This document shows positions 45,052 through 59,000 of a stretch of 64,000 bases of DNA, one piece after another. Source of the DNA: Capitella teleta (lineage: Eukaryota > Annelida > Polychaeta > Capitellidae); assembly GCA_000328365.1 (NCBI GenBank), contig KB294550.1:85545-149544 (forward strand). Direction: 5' to 3'. Both the position numbers and the translations under genes were made by a program. Every line of letters starts with the position of its first letter. Positions within the stretch are counted from its first letter, which is position 1. The notes under the pieces were generated by a model. The model saw only the letters and a list, made by a program, of their open reading frames with translations. It ran no database searches and was not told where the DNA came from.

Positions 45052-48000
45052 TTATATCTCTGAGACAGTGGACACTGCTCGCATACTGGTGAAGCGCGTG
45101 GCTCTAGAGGCGTACGAATCCATGGTGTTCGACATCGATCGTTTGTAGATCCGTGCGTGTTCATCTCGACGACACACGCATAGAATGCTTCGGAATTTAC
45201 GGCGAAAATTTTGGCTAAAAATAGCATAGAGGATAGGATTGGCGGCGGAGTTGGCATGAGCTAAGGTCATTATGAGGACGAGGAAAGGCCAGTTTGCCTT
45301 GAAGGGCTTAGAAGATAGCAGGTTGTAGAAGAGAGGAACTTGTGCTGGGGCGTAGCTCAGGAAGTAGACGACCACCGTGGCTATGAGCATCTTGACGACC
45401 CCTTTGCGAGCTCTGATGGCGTCGGCGTCTTTCTCCTTTTCGACGCCATCTCGTCGGATGGTCTGCTTGCGATGAAGGCTCTTGGATCCGGCGAACAGGC
45501 GTCGTGACACTATACCGTACAACACCACTTGACTAACAATCGGCGCGAGGAAGAAAAGTAGAAACTCGACTCCTTTGAACAACGCTGACATCACTTTGTG
45601 GTTCACTGGGAAAACTTGCACGCAGAGCTGGACGTTGAGGCCAGGTGGTGACATAAGCCGGTTAAAGACCGGCACGTGGAGGCTGAGAATCAACGCTGCC
45701 GGCCAGATGACTGCGATTGCGCACAGAACACGACGCCGACTGCAGAGGATGTGCGCCTTGATCGGATGCACGATGGCGATGTATCTGAAAATGAGGAAAT
45801 ATTTAAGCCATAACTGTTGATCCAGTGTTGCAGTTGGAGGGGCTGCGCTGAGTGTTTTGAGTGACGAATGACCCACGACAACAACAGAAGCAATTTGCAA
45901 TTGGTCATCAGTAGTTTCCCCCAATGAATGCATGGCTCCAATCTCCTTAGAATCCCCGCCGAAATGTTGAGTTGATTTCTCTCTTTTGATATGGTATTTT
46001 GATAGGTGTGAAATAGTGGATATGATCAAATAAAAACCGCCTGAAGGCAGAATAACGAGGCATTTTAAATAGCGATAATGCTCTTCATAGCATGACACAC
46101 TGCACACAATTTCCCTGGTTTAATGACTCCCTCTTAGTCTTAGGTACCACGATTCGACACTATGCAATTAAGGGCCGCGATAGAGCAGTGTTAGCGCGCA
46201 GAGGGTCGTGGGTTCGATTCCCGGTCAGAGTTTCGAATTTCTCGGCCTGAAAACCCTCATGTTCACCACAACATGACACATTACATGGTGTCGAAATGTG
46301 GTACCTGGATGGATGAAGGTGGACGAAGTTTTCCTATCCTCGCTGGGTGCGCGCGCTACCACTGAGCCATCTCAACACCCATAAATTCCTTTCCAAAGCA
46401 ACCAGTCAGCGACGCAAGTAGCTTAAACAGGCCGGAAAGAAGTCCATCTCGTCAGTGTCGACTTTGGGTTTTGATGTGAAAGATTTTTACTTGACTGCAG
46501 AGCGCCTTCTCATTGGTCGTGAACACTGATTGCAACCTCTGACCCAGATTCTTCAGGATGAACTCTGAAATTTAGTGTCTGCCTAATTGAAATCCGAAAG
46601 ATCGCCCAGCAGTTTAGTTTCAAAATCTCCCGCTGATGCTTCGATTAATATCTGAGATGTGGTTATTTCAATGATGAAAATACTCAAATAATTTTATTCA
46701 ATCGCAATTTCCTGCATTTTGACATCGAAACAGGAACATGGCTCAAAATGCTCATAAATTCTGAACTGTAACAGGTGTTGAGACTTTTCTTGTCTCATAT
46801 TAAAAGGTAATTAGCAGTTCTTTATAAATAAAGCAAAATGTAAACGTTTTAATTTTGAAACTTAAGACTGATATCGTGGCGGCTCACTTTTTGAATTGGT
46901 TGCCATGGAAATATCCGCCTGGCAATCCTCGAATTATCAGATCGCCGAAGTAAAACTCTCCATTAATCTCACAGCCTATATTATAAGGTTCTTTGGGTGT
47001 GATCTGCTTCGATGCGATTCAGCAAACCAATGTAATAACTGAGGCTATCTTTGAGTACGGAACCTCGACAATTACCCTCGCGTATAATGGAAGAAATTGT
47101 CCAAGCATCTCGCTCTTGTGTCATTAAGCTGTAGCGTTCTACTCTTAATGAAAAGGTATTTCTAAATTATATATGCATAATTGCGTTTGAGTAATAACAT
47201 TCAAAACATTAATTTTATCTTTACTTTTTGTAAGTTTAATATTAACTCACTGGGAGATATGTTTATTCACGCATAAACCCAGTTCCTAAGTGGATTTTAT
47301 CGTCAATTGTGTTATAAGCACTTTGGATGGATACTTTATAGTCCCAGAAGAGGTCTTTGGATCCTTTCAAAAATTTAACGTTTGGAATTAGCATCTGACA
47401 GGTCAACTCAGAGATCAGCTATGAGATGAGGACGTGTTTACCAGAACGAGGAAACTCAGTCGATTGCACTCTCTGGGCGATTTTATAATTCCATTTTCTT
47501 TAAAGATTCCTCCCTATACACGACGAACGCACAATTGAATGATTTTACATTTTCTCTTGCATCAAAAACACGTGGTTTTCAACTGGTTATAGGAACCTTG
47601 GTTTTGTGAGAGGTAGAAAGGGAGCATGCATGGGTAAGAGTGAACACAAACAATTACACATCCTGAGTGTGGTAGGACTGCGTAGTCTGAAAGTGTGTTG
47701 GTCATTCAAGGTATTCAAATAACTAGAAGATTTACAACTAGGTTCTGCGCGGAGTTTATAACGAATTTAGGTTTGAGATATTTTGATTCAGTACAGGCCT
47801 GCATTGCATCATTTAACTGTTATACAGGCACTGGCTTTGTGTTTCTCAAAATATAGGACAAAATATCGTCAGTATTATATGGCTTTATGTGCGTTGAATC
47901 TGTGACCTCATAGGTTTTCCCTGAGGCGCGGTGAGAGGAAGAAGCTCCCACTTTAGATGAAATGGCGATATGGTGGATATTAATGTGAATGGGGTCAACA

Positions 48001-48919
48001 TCCGATCAGTCGCAGAAACATCATTAATGTTGATGATGGAGATTTCAAGCAAGATGTGTCTCTGTATAGGGTGTATAAATGTGTCGCCGCGGAATCTCAA
48101 TAGTTATGCCCGTATGTGGAGATTGTCAACTTATAGAATGACACTATATTCTGATGAGTGTAATTCCATAATGAGCAGAAGATAGACGACTTTAAGAATA
48201 ATTTCAAAGGGATGAGGGGTTGACCTCATTACTTTTCATCTCCATATGCGGAATATCGTATAATGCAAACGGTCACTTCCAAGCTCTGAGTTATAGCACA
48301 CGGAAGAAGTGAACAAAATTGACCTTTTGGCAGTCTCACTAGCTCAAAGTAAATCCCAGAAATTACTCCGTGAAACTGCGTGATATTTCCTGCTTAATCT
48401 CCCTTTCGTCCGTTGAGAAACGTCGACTTCACAGAGTTCGTGGAGATACATGAGACAAGTACGCAAGCTTTGTGAATACGTGTTTTAAACATAGAATCGA
48501 TTCATATTGAAAGATCAAAGAAGATGGCGTTCTTACCTTTCAACACAGACAGCCGTCAGCGTCATGATCGAAGCATAGAGGGACGCCACCATGATGTAAC
48601 GATGCATCTTGCAAGTGACCACACCCAGCACCCAGCCTCGATTCAACATGAACTGAACAATATCCGGAACTCCAATGGCCAGTATAACAAAGTCAGAAAC
48701 AGCTAAGTTCATGATGAATAAATTCGTTGCCGATCTGCGCATTTTGGGGTCAATTAACACAACATAAATAACCAGCAAGTTTCCAAGACCACCGATGAGT
48801 TCAATGACGCAGAATAAAAAAGACACCAATGAGATTGCGATCTGTGAAGCGGCTGGATCTAAAGTCAAGTTGGAGATGCTGCTCATATTCAGCTGACTTG
48901 AGTTTTCGCTCAACTCCAT
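45052..48919 (-). CDS. Rhodopsin-family peptide-receptor-like GPCR, 371 aa, two exons
   Basis: Exon 1 is 48537-48919 (helices 1-3) and exon 2 is 45052-45784 (helices 4-7). The intron splits the Arg codon of the ERY motif (127-129), a border found in many receptors of this class. Exon 1 has N-glycosylation sites (NSS, NMS, NLT), GNLLVIYVV in helix 1, NLAVSD in helix 2 and TCK before helix 3. Exon 2 has YIAIVHPIKA, WPAALILSL, KMLIATVVVYFLSYAP in helix 6 and NPILY (310-314). The stretch ERYIAIVHPIKAHILC is close to vertebrate TRH receptor (ERYIAICHPIKAQFLC), and helix 6 recalls neuromedin-U and TRH receptors. A peptide ligand is therefore likely but unproven. TATA-like TATATT lies about 60 bases upstream of the ATG. 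Confidence 0.9.
46168..46395. mobile_element. SINE family B, allelic counterpart of the copy at 42288
   Basis: Same element in the right block copy, with a few base changes (for example GTGTTAGCGCGCAG for GTATTAGCGCGCAG). Confidence 0.65.
46899..46912. promoter_or_regulatory. Near-perfect X-box (RFX-like), right copy
   Basis: GTTGCCATGGAAAT, as in the left copy, within the GPCR intron. Confidence 0.3.
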
Positions 48920-49000
48920 CCTGCGCTGCTGCTGCTGCTGAGTGTGTGTGCGTCGAGGGAAGATGCGACCTCATAATATAGTGCCATTGTGGGTGAGGCA

Positions 49001-49255
49001 GGATTCGGTCTAACGGTTCCACCCAACCCATTTCGGTGATACGGGCGCCAGAATAGAAGCCCGGGACCGGGGTTTTCCCCCAATTTTAATCCCGAGGGTT
49101 CTGCATTCTACCATAGACACACGGAGACACAGATCTTTATAATTAAAACGAATTTCACAATCATAACTCCCGTGGCCAGATCGAACCTCGGACTCCAAGG
49201 TCAGTCAGACGATCAAACTGACTGAAATACTCAGTGTCCATGGCGGGTAAAACAC
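49001..49255 (-). mobile_element. SINE family A copy, shortened inside, next to the GPCR promoter
   Basis: Shares CCAACCCAT, GGTGATACGGGCGCCAGAA, GGGACCGGGG and CACAATCATAAC with the copy at 9907-10253, in the same order. A middle part is missing. Its tail end lies about 20 bases upstream of the TATA-like box of the two-exon GPCR. Confidence 0.7.
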
Positions 49256-52200
49256 TGTGACATCATGCTCACAGTGCTTTGGGCTGAACTATAGAGTTAT
49301 TCGAGGTAAACGGTCAACCGTTATCATAATTATTGCAGCTGACGTTCAATGCAACAGATTAAAGGTGTGTGCAATTGCGCGGCCTTTGAATAAAATGTTT
49401 AACCACGCGGACCAATGCATTTGGAATTTGACCTAAATTTACAAAGAACATAATAGACGAGGAAACCTGTTCGGATGAAAAACTCCCTCCAAAGCCACAT
49501 TTCGAACGAGCAATGAAGCCATGACATCCGGGCCACGCAGATTCAGCTTTGATTCTTCTGCGCTCCAAGCACTCGAGCAACGTGTGATCAGCGTCTTGGG
49601 TATTCTGTACATGCCGATGACATGTTCAACTCATTATTTGGTAAAGTATACGATACAATTGATTCATTCTTGCATTTAATTTGAGCATACACTTTTATAA
49701 ATAATAACAATTTATTCGTATAAATAAATGTACAAGATAATAGAGGTAAAAAAAAAAAAAGTCAAATATCAAAATTCGAAATAATACAATTATGTCTGCA
49801 GGTGAACACTACAAGTTTTAACTAAATATGGCTTGTTTATAAAATCCGATGCCAAATTTTGCCCGTTTTCAGAAAATATGCTCGGTTTTACGAAAACCCG
49901 AATTAAAATAGTATTATTATGCTTGATCGATTCAATACACAGGTAGCATTCTTATTAGGGTATTCAAAATGATTATGAATACATCGCCATGGTAACGGCC
50001 ATTGAAACGTATTGAAATTGCGATTACTCCTTCAGATATAGTGTTGCAGATCGAATGCATACGTCGGCCAACCCCATGATACAATATCCTATGCGTATTA
50101 TTACTCTAGCAAATAACCCATAAGCATTGATTTATTTTGTTCGATTTATAGAGAAAGAAAATTGAATCAACAGCGTGTGTTTTTTGCAATGGAGATGCTC
50201 GACTATATATGACATGTCTTTGACTGTTTCACCCAGAATTCTACAACCTTATTGTTAATACACTTTTTTTTTCTTCTTTCTCTTTACTATTTACGCGGTA
50301 ATCTCATTTGAATTTCACACCTTATAATAATGTTCTCGATTCAAACAATTACAGTGGCTAATGATTTGGAATATCCTGGGAGCATAAAGTATTTGAAATA
50401 CTTTATAGCAAAGCGCATAGCTATAAGCCCCTGGAGGCTTATAACATCTTCAGCTTGTAAATAAATTGTCAAATTTTTATAACATAAAAAAGCAGTGAAC
50501 AGAAAAAACATCAGCGGACAAAAATAAAAAAAAACATCAATAATTAATGAGGAATAGTATTAAAAGTTTAGGACATAAGAAATGTACACATGTAATATTG
50601 ATTAAAGATATACGTGTACATACGTACATATTAATTGACTATAGAAACACGCTATAATATCACTTCCTCGAGATCCTATCTTCAACTCAGACATGTGTAT
50701 AGGCTATCACATTGCCTCAGATCTTGGATAATTATAATTCATGGTTTTCACAGTGTCCATAGTTTTGGACCTTGAAATGTAATTCTTTGCTGAAAATTAA
50801 CTGTGATAAATAGAGACAGAGTGTATAGGCAGACGAATGTTCACTAAAGAATATGCATATAATCTGGATGTCATGAATACCTCTAATTCTAACTGTTCTA
50901 AGTGTTTTTCATTCCAACAAGAAGGCAATTTGAGGTCCTCTGTACGTACATCCTTGTGAATAGCAGATTTCGGTCTTCTATTCTGATCCTATGTTAAATT
51001 TGACATCGATAATTAGCATATAATTTATATACATTGCATGCACGTTAAGAAGGTCAACCTTCGTTTCCACGTGCATGGTCAGCCTGCTAATATTAGTCTC
51101 ACGTGGCTATTCGTCACGTTAATTATGTTTTACATTATTATGTTTCAATAAAGCATTTGCACAAGAAAACCTTGAATCGATTGAAAACTCATATCAGGAT
51201 ATAAAACATTACAATTCCGCTCGCCGTTGGTACAATCCGCTGTTGTGCCCACTTGTCTATGGTTCACCCCGTTCGCCTCTTCCCACAATTCATCCGTTGT
51301 TTACATTGAGGGTTCTATTGCCGCATCTGCACATTGCTATCTCAGCATCTGGTTTATTGCTCGTATCGTAATCCGCAAATCGCACCGAAAATTTCCGGCC
51401 ATGTCGAACTCTTAATAAATCAGGGAAAAAATCAAGCTATACGTGTACTCACTCACCTGACGTTGCTTCTTGGATTAACGCATCGTCTGACTCAGTTCTC
51501 TAACTGTTTGATTAAAAACTGAGCACAAATACTTGAGAGTTCTATGTGCTGACACCGCCAAAGTGAACGGGCGATGGAGGTTCAGGCGATTCTGTTTCCG
51601 ATCAAAATCAAAGCAAAGCAAATAGAAATGCGTAAACAGTATTTTACCTCATCACGGCCCATAATTGATTTGTATATGAAATGCATGTACAACAATACTT
51701 GATTCGATTCCCGGTTGGGCAACATACCGGGTTTGGCGGCCTGAAAACTGGCTTGCGAGCCACCTTAATTGGGAGGGGGGCGGGGGTGGGTTTCTAAAAC
51801 CACGGATATTGTGTGCGACGTGTCAGAGAATGCCATGAGTTGCATGGTCGCTAATTTTAACTTTATTTTTAATTTTACTTTGAACGACAACTCTTGAAAT
51901 AAAATAAAATAAGATATTGTTGTGAAATCGACATATTCAATAAGAAAGAAAAATTTAAAAGAAAAATACAATTATGTAACTGCATGTATGCTGACCTCTG
52001 TAAGCATCCCAATCTTCACACTCATCTCCCTCCTCCCTTAACACATGACACGTGACCCATTTCCTAGCCACAATCCAGAGTCTATCACCAACCGAGAATC
52101 GTTCACTTCACTGAACACGGATGATGTAATTCACGCAGCGTTTAACGATCACCCGGCCGGGATCTTCTCGGTGGCTTCAGGTTGCTTGTATAAACACTAA

Positions 52201-53837
52201 GCTGGGTTGATTGATGTCATTTGCGAGGAATTGAATATCGACAAACAATCATTTACACTCACAGAAAGAGGAGTTACTAAAATGATGTTAACTTCTCTTG
52301 CGTTCCACGTTTGTTATGCGTGACCTCATGACACAAATTCAAGATCATTCGACAGAGGGCCTTTATGTGTGTTTAATATTCCAGGCTGTGTATCCAACAG
52401 GGGTGCGGGTTTGATATCAAGGAGCTCTATTGTGTGAGTATAGACATGCAGCAGTGTATTGTAGTTAGAGAAGACTTTGTTATCATGCGAACAATCGCTT
52501 GAACCCAAATGACAGGCAGCACGAAAATTCCTTCTTGTTACAAACCGACATTCATCTCCTTCGCACAGCTGTGATCAAGGCAGGTGAAGAACGCGGCTAA
52601 CATTTCATTTTGGTTCAGTGAATAAAAATACATGACATGGCATGGCATGTCATGTCATGACTATTTTTTTTATTTTTTATTTTTTTGTGAGACTATTGTT
52701 TGTTACATTGGGCCGAACTTGTATTAACACAAGCAGATAATTATATTCCTTGGATATTCAGATATTCAGCACCAAAGATGATCGCTCATGAATAGTTGGA
52801 TATTAGATCGCAATTATCATTCATTGAATGGGTTATTTAGCTCAAGGTTAAACCGTAACTTTATTGTGTACCTTTTGGGAGATCACTCAGTTGGTGAGAA
52901 CAGAGAATGAGAAACCAGAAGCGTGTTTCATCCGATTGCAATTGGTGAAATTGGAGCTGATTCAGGTTCCACAAAAATCTCCTTCCATTCACAAGTCCTC
53001 TTTGGTGCAATCAACCTTTTTGTGTTATATGGTGAACTCTGAACTCTTGAATATCACGAGACGATGGAACTGAGACCATGATTTTGCTTGCAGATGCCAA
53101 ACTATTTTGGTCTGAGTACAGTAGACTTAATGTTTGATCTTATTAATGTTATATTTTTTATTTTATTAATATTTTTTTGGTGGGAGGGGGGCGGGGGGGT
53201 GGCTTAAAATATGAAGTGAAAAATAGAAATGAATAATAGATATCGACAGAAAGTTTCTCAAAAGAAAATCGAATTAACGAACAAACGAATTGGTGTGTTT
53301 GAAGAAAAGAGAGAGAGACTTTAAGTGAAAAGAAAATCTTGAATTTAATAGAAGAGAGTAACTTCCTCGGCCGGGTTATCTGAACAGATTGTTACGCTGC
53401 TAAGAAAATCAATAAAAACCAAATTAGTACAACATTGATTAGAGTAATATGTACTTATAAATCAATACACGTAGTTCATTCAAATAAAGCAAAAATGCCT
53501 TATCTCAATCACAAGAGTGCACCCAACATTCGGCGACATTTGATTATTTTCCCTTTCAGCCCCGGACCATGGATGAACATCATCTGGATAATAAAGCATT
53601 GCTCTCTACGTTGTGAACATAATAATTATACGCTGCTGCACTTAGTGACCCATACGCTACTAGGATACACTACACCGCACGCTAGGATACGTGGGATGGT
53701 CGTTGTGTACACTTTACAGTTCATGATAATGGAAATGCATCGTGCACTGCAAATTATATTTAGTGACCGCAAAACAGAAGGAGAGTTTCAGTTTTATCAA
53801 CATTTTAATTTCCCAAGAAATGAATGCTATAATACCA
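49256..53837. other. Gene-poor AT-rich stretch with two G-runs and SINE scraps
   Basis: No gene supported. It holds an RFX-like half site (near 49986), a SINE B fragment (51701-51765), two similar G-rich blocks (51771-51790, 53179-53202) and a CATG-rich near-palindrome (52630-52659). Confidence 0.5.
51701..51765 (+). mobile_element. SINE family B fragment
   Basis: GATTCGATTCCCGGTTGGGC followed by GGCGGCCTGAAAAC matches the B-box region of the family B copies. Confidence 0.45.
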
Positions 53838-53935
53838 GGGCTCGAATTAAGCGAACAAGATTACTCGCCACGGGGCGAGAAAACAGGGAATTTTTACTCG
53901 CCAAAAATATTGTTACTCGCCAGAAATTCTGACGA
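53838..53935 (+). mobile_element. Probable hAT element end
   Basis: CAGGGCTCGAATTAAGCG resembles hAT terminal repeats (CAGGGxTCGAA-), and ACTCGCCA occurs three times in the next 80 bases. The other end was not found. Confidence 0.4.
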
Positions 53936-55689
53936 AAACTTTAACATAAAACGCAATTAGGTTAATGTTTGTGTCACTTTCTCAACAAATTTTGATTTAG
54001 GTCGATCGTCTGTAGCCATGCACTGCCATATTATCTAATTAACAATGCGTCAAAAGCATTCATTACAATCACTCTGCTACTAGAAAATTGGCTTTCTCGG
54101 TACAGGGTTAGTCTGGTATGTAGTAATAGTCACTGAATTAAGTAAGCCAATCCAACAAAGGAAAATAATTTATAAATCCTACAATTGATGATTCAAGTAT
54201 CGTCCATATTCACTGCCTTCCATTTTCCCTTCGCTGGAAATCGCAGGTGTAGTTCAAAGAGGAGCGAAGAGGAGCGAGAATTCCCACAGTGTCCATCTCA
54301 TGCTTCGCAAAACGAAGTTATGACGTCATCTGCGGCTACCTCTGCCACATTGTCCCAATGTTTCGCTTGACCTGGCTGTGAATAATGCAACAACATAGAT
54401 TTTGCTTCAAACAAAGAGGTTACAATCTCTCTGTGCGGCCATCCCCGGTACATTTGAAGATGGTGTAGTCAAAATAGTACAATTAATGTTCTATTCATTG
54501 ATGGCCAGTGTATGCCTCGTTTACGGAAGAGACTTTGTTCCCTGTTGTTTGAGAGTGACGTCATTACTTGCGCGATCCCTTATCCCTTGTCACTAAGGCT
54601 CTCAGGGACAACATTCGTGAGTAATGGAAGATCTCTCCCAGGAAATCCACTTACTTTTGGTTTAAGGCTGAAATTTTAGACGGCTAAAATCGGTGGTAAG
54701 TAAGAACACATGCTGTCTGCGAAGACTTCACAGGTGCATTTGTAGTAGAGGTGTGCGGATATAGAAAAATACCTGATTTCGGATATCGGATATCCCAGAA
54801 TCAAGAACATCGGATTTGTTTATGTTTACGGCTTTTTGTGAGTTAATTTGAGTAGATTTCTTAGAAAAAGATTTAACTAGTTTGTGTATTGTAGTGTTGC
54901 TACCATTATTATTTATTTATTAACAAAATATTCTCGCGTTGTCTCATTTTTATTTTCCTTTCTTCATTTTTTTTTTTTACAATTTATTTCCCCCTAATGA
55001 CATTACGTAAGTCTTTGATAGTTATCTAAATCAATAGTTTATTCTTTGTATAATTCAGCACCGGTAAGGATGCACTACTACTAAGATCGTTTAACCCGTA
55101 TCCAACTGATAAACATTCATGGATGTTACAGGACAATGGGTGCATGTCATCTATTGATAGAACCACTGAATTATGTATCATTCCGACAGCAGAAACGCAG
55201 TTTTAATACTGAGAAGTATCAATATCTAGCATCCAAAGTTAAAGCCTACATATAAAACAGTGAGGCACTCATTCCTTATTAGGCGGCTTATTGGCAAATT
55301 CAAATACTGAGCCATTGAGGTGACGCATAAAATAGCAAGATGTGTTCTCACAGACGCTTACAACCTGGGAATGTACCGGTATGTGGCTGAACGTCCTATC
55401 AGATCGCTGCATCGTTTCTCACCTGGCTAATATCGTGTGGCTCATATTCCAAGCAATGACGTACGTGCTCGTAGATGCAAATTTGAAAGGCATTCATTGT
55501 CGACGATGAATGAAGACACCACTTTATGTTATTCACTTATGCAAACGAAACAACAATAGTGATTGTGGCGCAATGTTGGGGTAATGTTTACGGGTCCTGA
55601 GGCTTTGGTGTATGTAACATACCGCTTACACCAACCCTAACCCAGTTACAATTGCTAGTTCAATATTCATTATTTCATTCACGGTTATT

Positions 55690-55732
<43 letters not shown>

Positions 55733-57388
55733 GGAAAGAATTGAATATTATAATATCTGAATCCAATATATGACTTCAGTTGAAAATCATAATTAGTCAG
55801 TCATAATTGACCTTTTGACCCATCGATGTGTATGGAGATTGGTCTGAGGTAGGCCATGATTACTGTGGAAGTGGAGACCTATTTTCCGCGTTCCTCAGAC
55901 ATCAAAGGAGAGAGAACGAGAGTGAATAGAGAGCGACGTGACAAAGCATTGCAGTCGACGCGTAGAAAGTTGCCTTTTTTTCTTCCCTTAGAAGTTCGAG
56001 TGATGCAATGGAGATGGGCATTAGACTGCTCGTGGGCTTTTTCTTTGAGCTAAAGGCGAATGCACGTAGCTCTAAAGACACGTGCGCAGTTGCGGCCTTG
56101 TATTGTATCTCTTCTGGTTTGATCTTTCGTGAACAGGAAACTTGAAATTGACAGAGTGTCTGACTTTTGTCGGTTATCGATGGTGTGCTTATTATTGGAT
56201 GTCTTACCCTTACTTCTTATGCATTTACTGAAGTATTGCAATAAAGGCGAGTGTGGTGACTGCGGTCAGTACGTACTGCAGTCTCCATGAGAAACCACGG
56301 ATACGTAGGGGAAAGATAAGAAAACAACAATGCTATACTTTAATTAGCAACTATCGCCATTGTGTCGCTCCTATTTCATCATCCTATAGTAATTATACTT
56401 AGCTGATATGCCACCAAACCATTCAACAGGTTTAGATTCAAACTTGGGTTTAATAATAGTAGTTTAGCGGCCGCAACACAAGAGTACTTACATGACCATA
56501 ATGCTGGGTGATTTGTTTGATCACTGACAGCATGGGAATTGATAGATAATAGATGGTAATTAAATAAACTGGAAATGGCCTAATCAGTCAATATGACTCT
56601 ATTTCAAAGAACGAACATTAATTGCACGCCAGAGTGACTCTCTCTCTGTCAAAACCCTACATGACGGTTGCTGTTGTTGACTTTCCGTTTCCCTTGTTGA
56701 CATAAAAGGATGTTTTTTTCTGTAGTATGGGTTAATAATGATTAAGTTTTCTTCATTGTATCAAAGAAAGCTTCTTTGATGGTAGAGATAACAACGTCCG
56801 TGACTCAGTGATCTTAAATTTTATATATCTAGCATCTTTGATCTAATACACAAGATAAAAAAATAAAAAGATAAAAAAAAAAGATAAATATATTTATATT
56901 TATATTTAAATATCTATAAGATATAATATTCCATGTACAACCCATAATTTTTTCTCACTGTAGTTTGCTAATTTGTTTGAAGGCCGGCGTCTCCACAATG
57001 GCTCAGTGTGTATTTGTCCGCATTCTCCGAGAACGAGGCTATAAGTGGGCATTCACATTTGACTGGTGTAAGCAATTGCTAAGCAATACAAAAGACGACC
57101 TTGCACATTGCTCATAACATTCTATAAACGGAAATATTTGTGTGATTCATGACCATGAGTTCTAAAGTCACGGTGAACAGAGAGTCAGGAGGGAGAGTAA
57201 ATCGGTATTGCCCACATCCATCAAGTAAGATGTACGAGATACGTATATAGATATGTCTTGAAATTATTAAATGTGATCAGGTCTGATTCACAGCGGAACT
57301 TAAAATGATGATAATTCCACAGTTTTGGTCCAGCGACAACTAAAGCGACGAAACAGAGTCAGCATGGCAGACCAGAGATACTCTACGA
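53936..57388. other. Gene-poor stretch, nothing identified
   Basis: Contains a T-run of about 40 bases (near 55690-55730). Open frames here are short and without context. Confidence 0.5.
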
Positions 57389-57490
57389 CAGGGTCGGCAT
57401 CTGGCGGCCCACGGCCCAGATCCGGCCCGCGGTTCAGTTTCAATGAAATCCGGCCCCAAAAGGCTCACAATTTAGTTTTCTATAAAGCCT
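57389..57490 (+). mobile_element. hAT element end (CAGGG-TCGGC type)
   Basis: CAGGGTCGGCATCTGGCGGC followed by CCGGCCCGCGG is the familiar terminal sequence of many hAT families, which read CAGGGGTCGGCAA-. Only one end is visible. Confidence 0.55.
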
Positions 57491-58328
57491 GTAACAGGAA
57501 ATGCCCTGATCGGTAGTGTGGTATCACTTGCCTTCAACACAAAGCCATTTAATAGCTAAGGTCACCTTGAAAGCTGTTTCACTCTAATTTAATTACTATA
57601 ATGCTAGTACCAGGTTATCTTGTCCGCTGGAGTGCGACACATTTGAGTGGGTCATTGCAGTTATTCATTTGTGGCGTAGAAACACATTGCCTGAGTCAAG
57701 GAAGCTTAATCAAAGGTGATGGCCTCCACATCGCGAGAGCTCTGACTCTTGAAGATGCAACACCATAATTCCAGTTTCAAAAGGATATAATACCAAATTG
57801 CATTGAGTATAACCATAATGCTCTTCTGTTTTTCTGGAGCCCAGAATAGTAAACTGAGTTTCCTGCCGGGAAGCTGCCAGTGATTGATATCGCCAGAAGA
57901 AGTGTCGCCTCTGATTCATAAATCACATAACAATATTATTGTGAGCGTTAAATGTCTTGGGAAAGCAAAACGTGTCTTCATTGTTTGTGAGGTATTTGTA
58001 TTTTTATAAGTAAGGGAAATTCCTGTCAAACCGCCCAGATTTTGGACTGGTGCTTATTTTAAGAAAAAATCTTAGAACTTTTAAGATTAAGATCTTAATC
58101 TTATTCTTTAAGATTATGAAAAAGGATTCTTCATTTAGATTATTCCATATAGTTTTTTGGTCTTTTAGATAAGCCCTGCCCTGTGGGTATATTAAAATAA
58201 ACACTGTGCAGTTAATTAACTATTATATTTTATTATCTGGTCTGGCGCCTTGTCGCGTGGCGATAAGGTTGGCTTGCGTCTGGGTAAAAAAAAATATTAA
58301 AAAATAAAAATTAAATTAAATAATAGAC
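57491..58328. other. Intergenic, nothing identified
   Basis: AT-rich, with no gene or repeat recognised between the hAT end and the MITE. Confidence 0.5.
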
Positions 58329-59000
58329 AGAGTGGGCCAAAAGTAGTCTATGTACTCCCTGTTAAAAAAACAAAACTCTAAAATTTGCAAAAATGTATCA
58401 ATTATTCCAAACAATAACTATTATGTGCCCATTTTATGCAAAGAAATCAAATAAAAAGTCAATTTTGAATGCAGGAAAACAACATTTAAATGCGGGTGGT
58501 GAATGGTCGCAAAGAGAGCAAAAAGATGAGCCCCTGAACGAGCATTAAGTCATCTCTTGTGTGGCGCTTTAATACAAATCAAACTCTCTGTTTTGTCACA
58601 ACAATAGCACTCTCAAAGGACTAGTACGAGACCCTTGTCTTAATTATGCGTTCAATGAAATTTGTCCATGGTCCGGGGCCCTGTTAGTTGCTAATAGTGG
58701 AAATATCGCAAAATATTGAGTGCACTCTATTAAGTGAGATAAATCGGCATAAATGTTGATGAAATTGAAATAGAAATGAACAACATGAGATAATAAAATA
58801 GGAATAAAATAGGAATAACAGCATGGCATGTTGAACTAACCATACCAAGTATTTCTTTCTCTTATCTTAGCATTTGAGCGTGGTGTTTACACTACGGTCT
58901 GTATTGTAACACTTTTTCAGAAATACGTAGTACCAGTGGAAAGCATTAAGATATCTTTAATTAACATGGAGTTAAAAAAAAACTACTTTTGGCCCACTCT
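58329..59000. mobile_element. 672-bp MITE, mariner-like terminal repeats
   Basis: AGAGTGGGCCAAAAGTAGT at the left end is repeated perfectly inverted at the right end (19 of 19). A second inverted block follows inside (ACTCCCTGTTAA against ACTCCATGTTAA). The terminal motif resembles mariner/Tc1 ends. There is no transposase frame. The target duplication is not clear on the left side. Confidence 0.75.

Larger units (their letters stand above)
45034..48035. repeat. Right copy of the duplicated block
   Basis: Starts at the gap with the same bases as 41153 and passes without a break into the unique sequence that holds GPCR exon 1. Confidence 0.85.

Noticed and set aside
53435-53932. 165-aa open frame as a gene
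   Set aside because: Overlaps the hAT-like end and has no recognisable domain or context.
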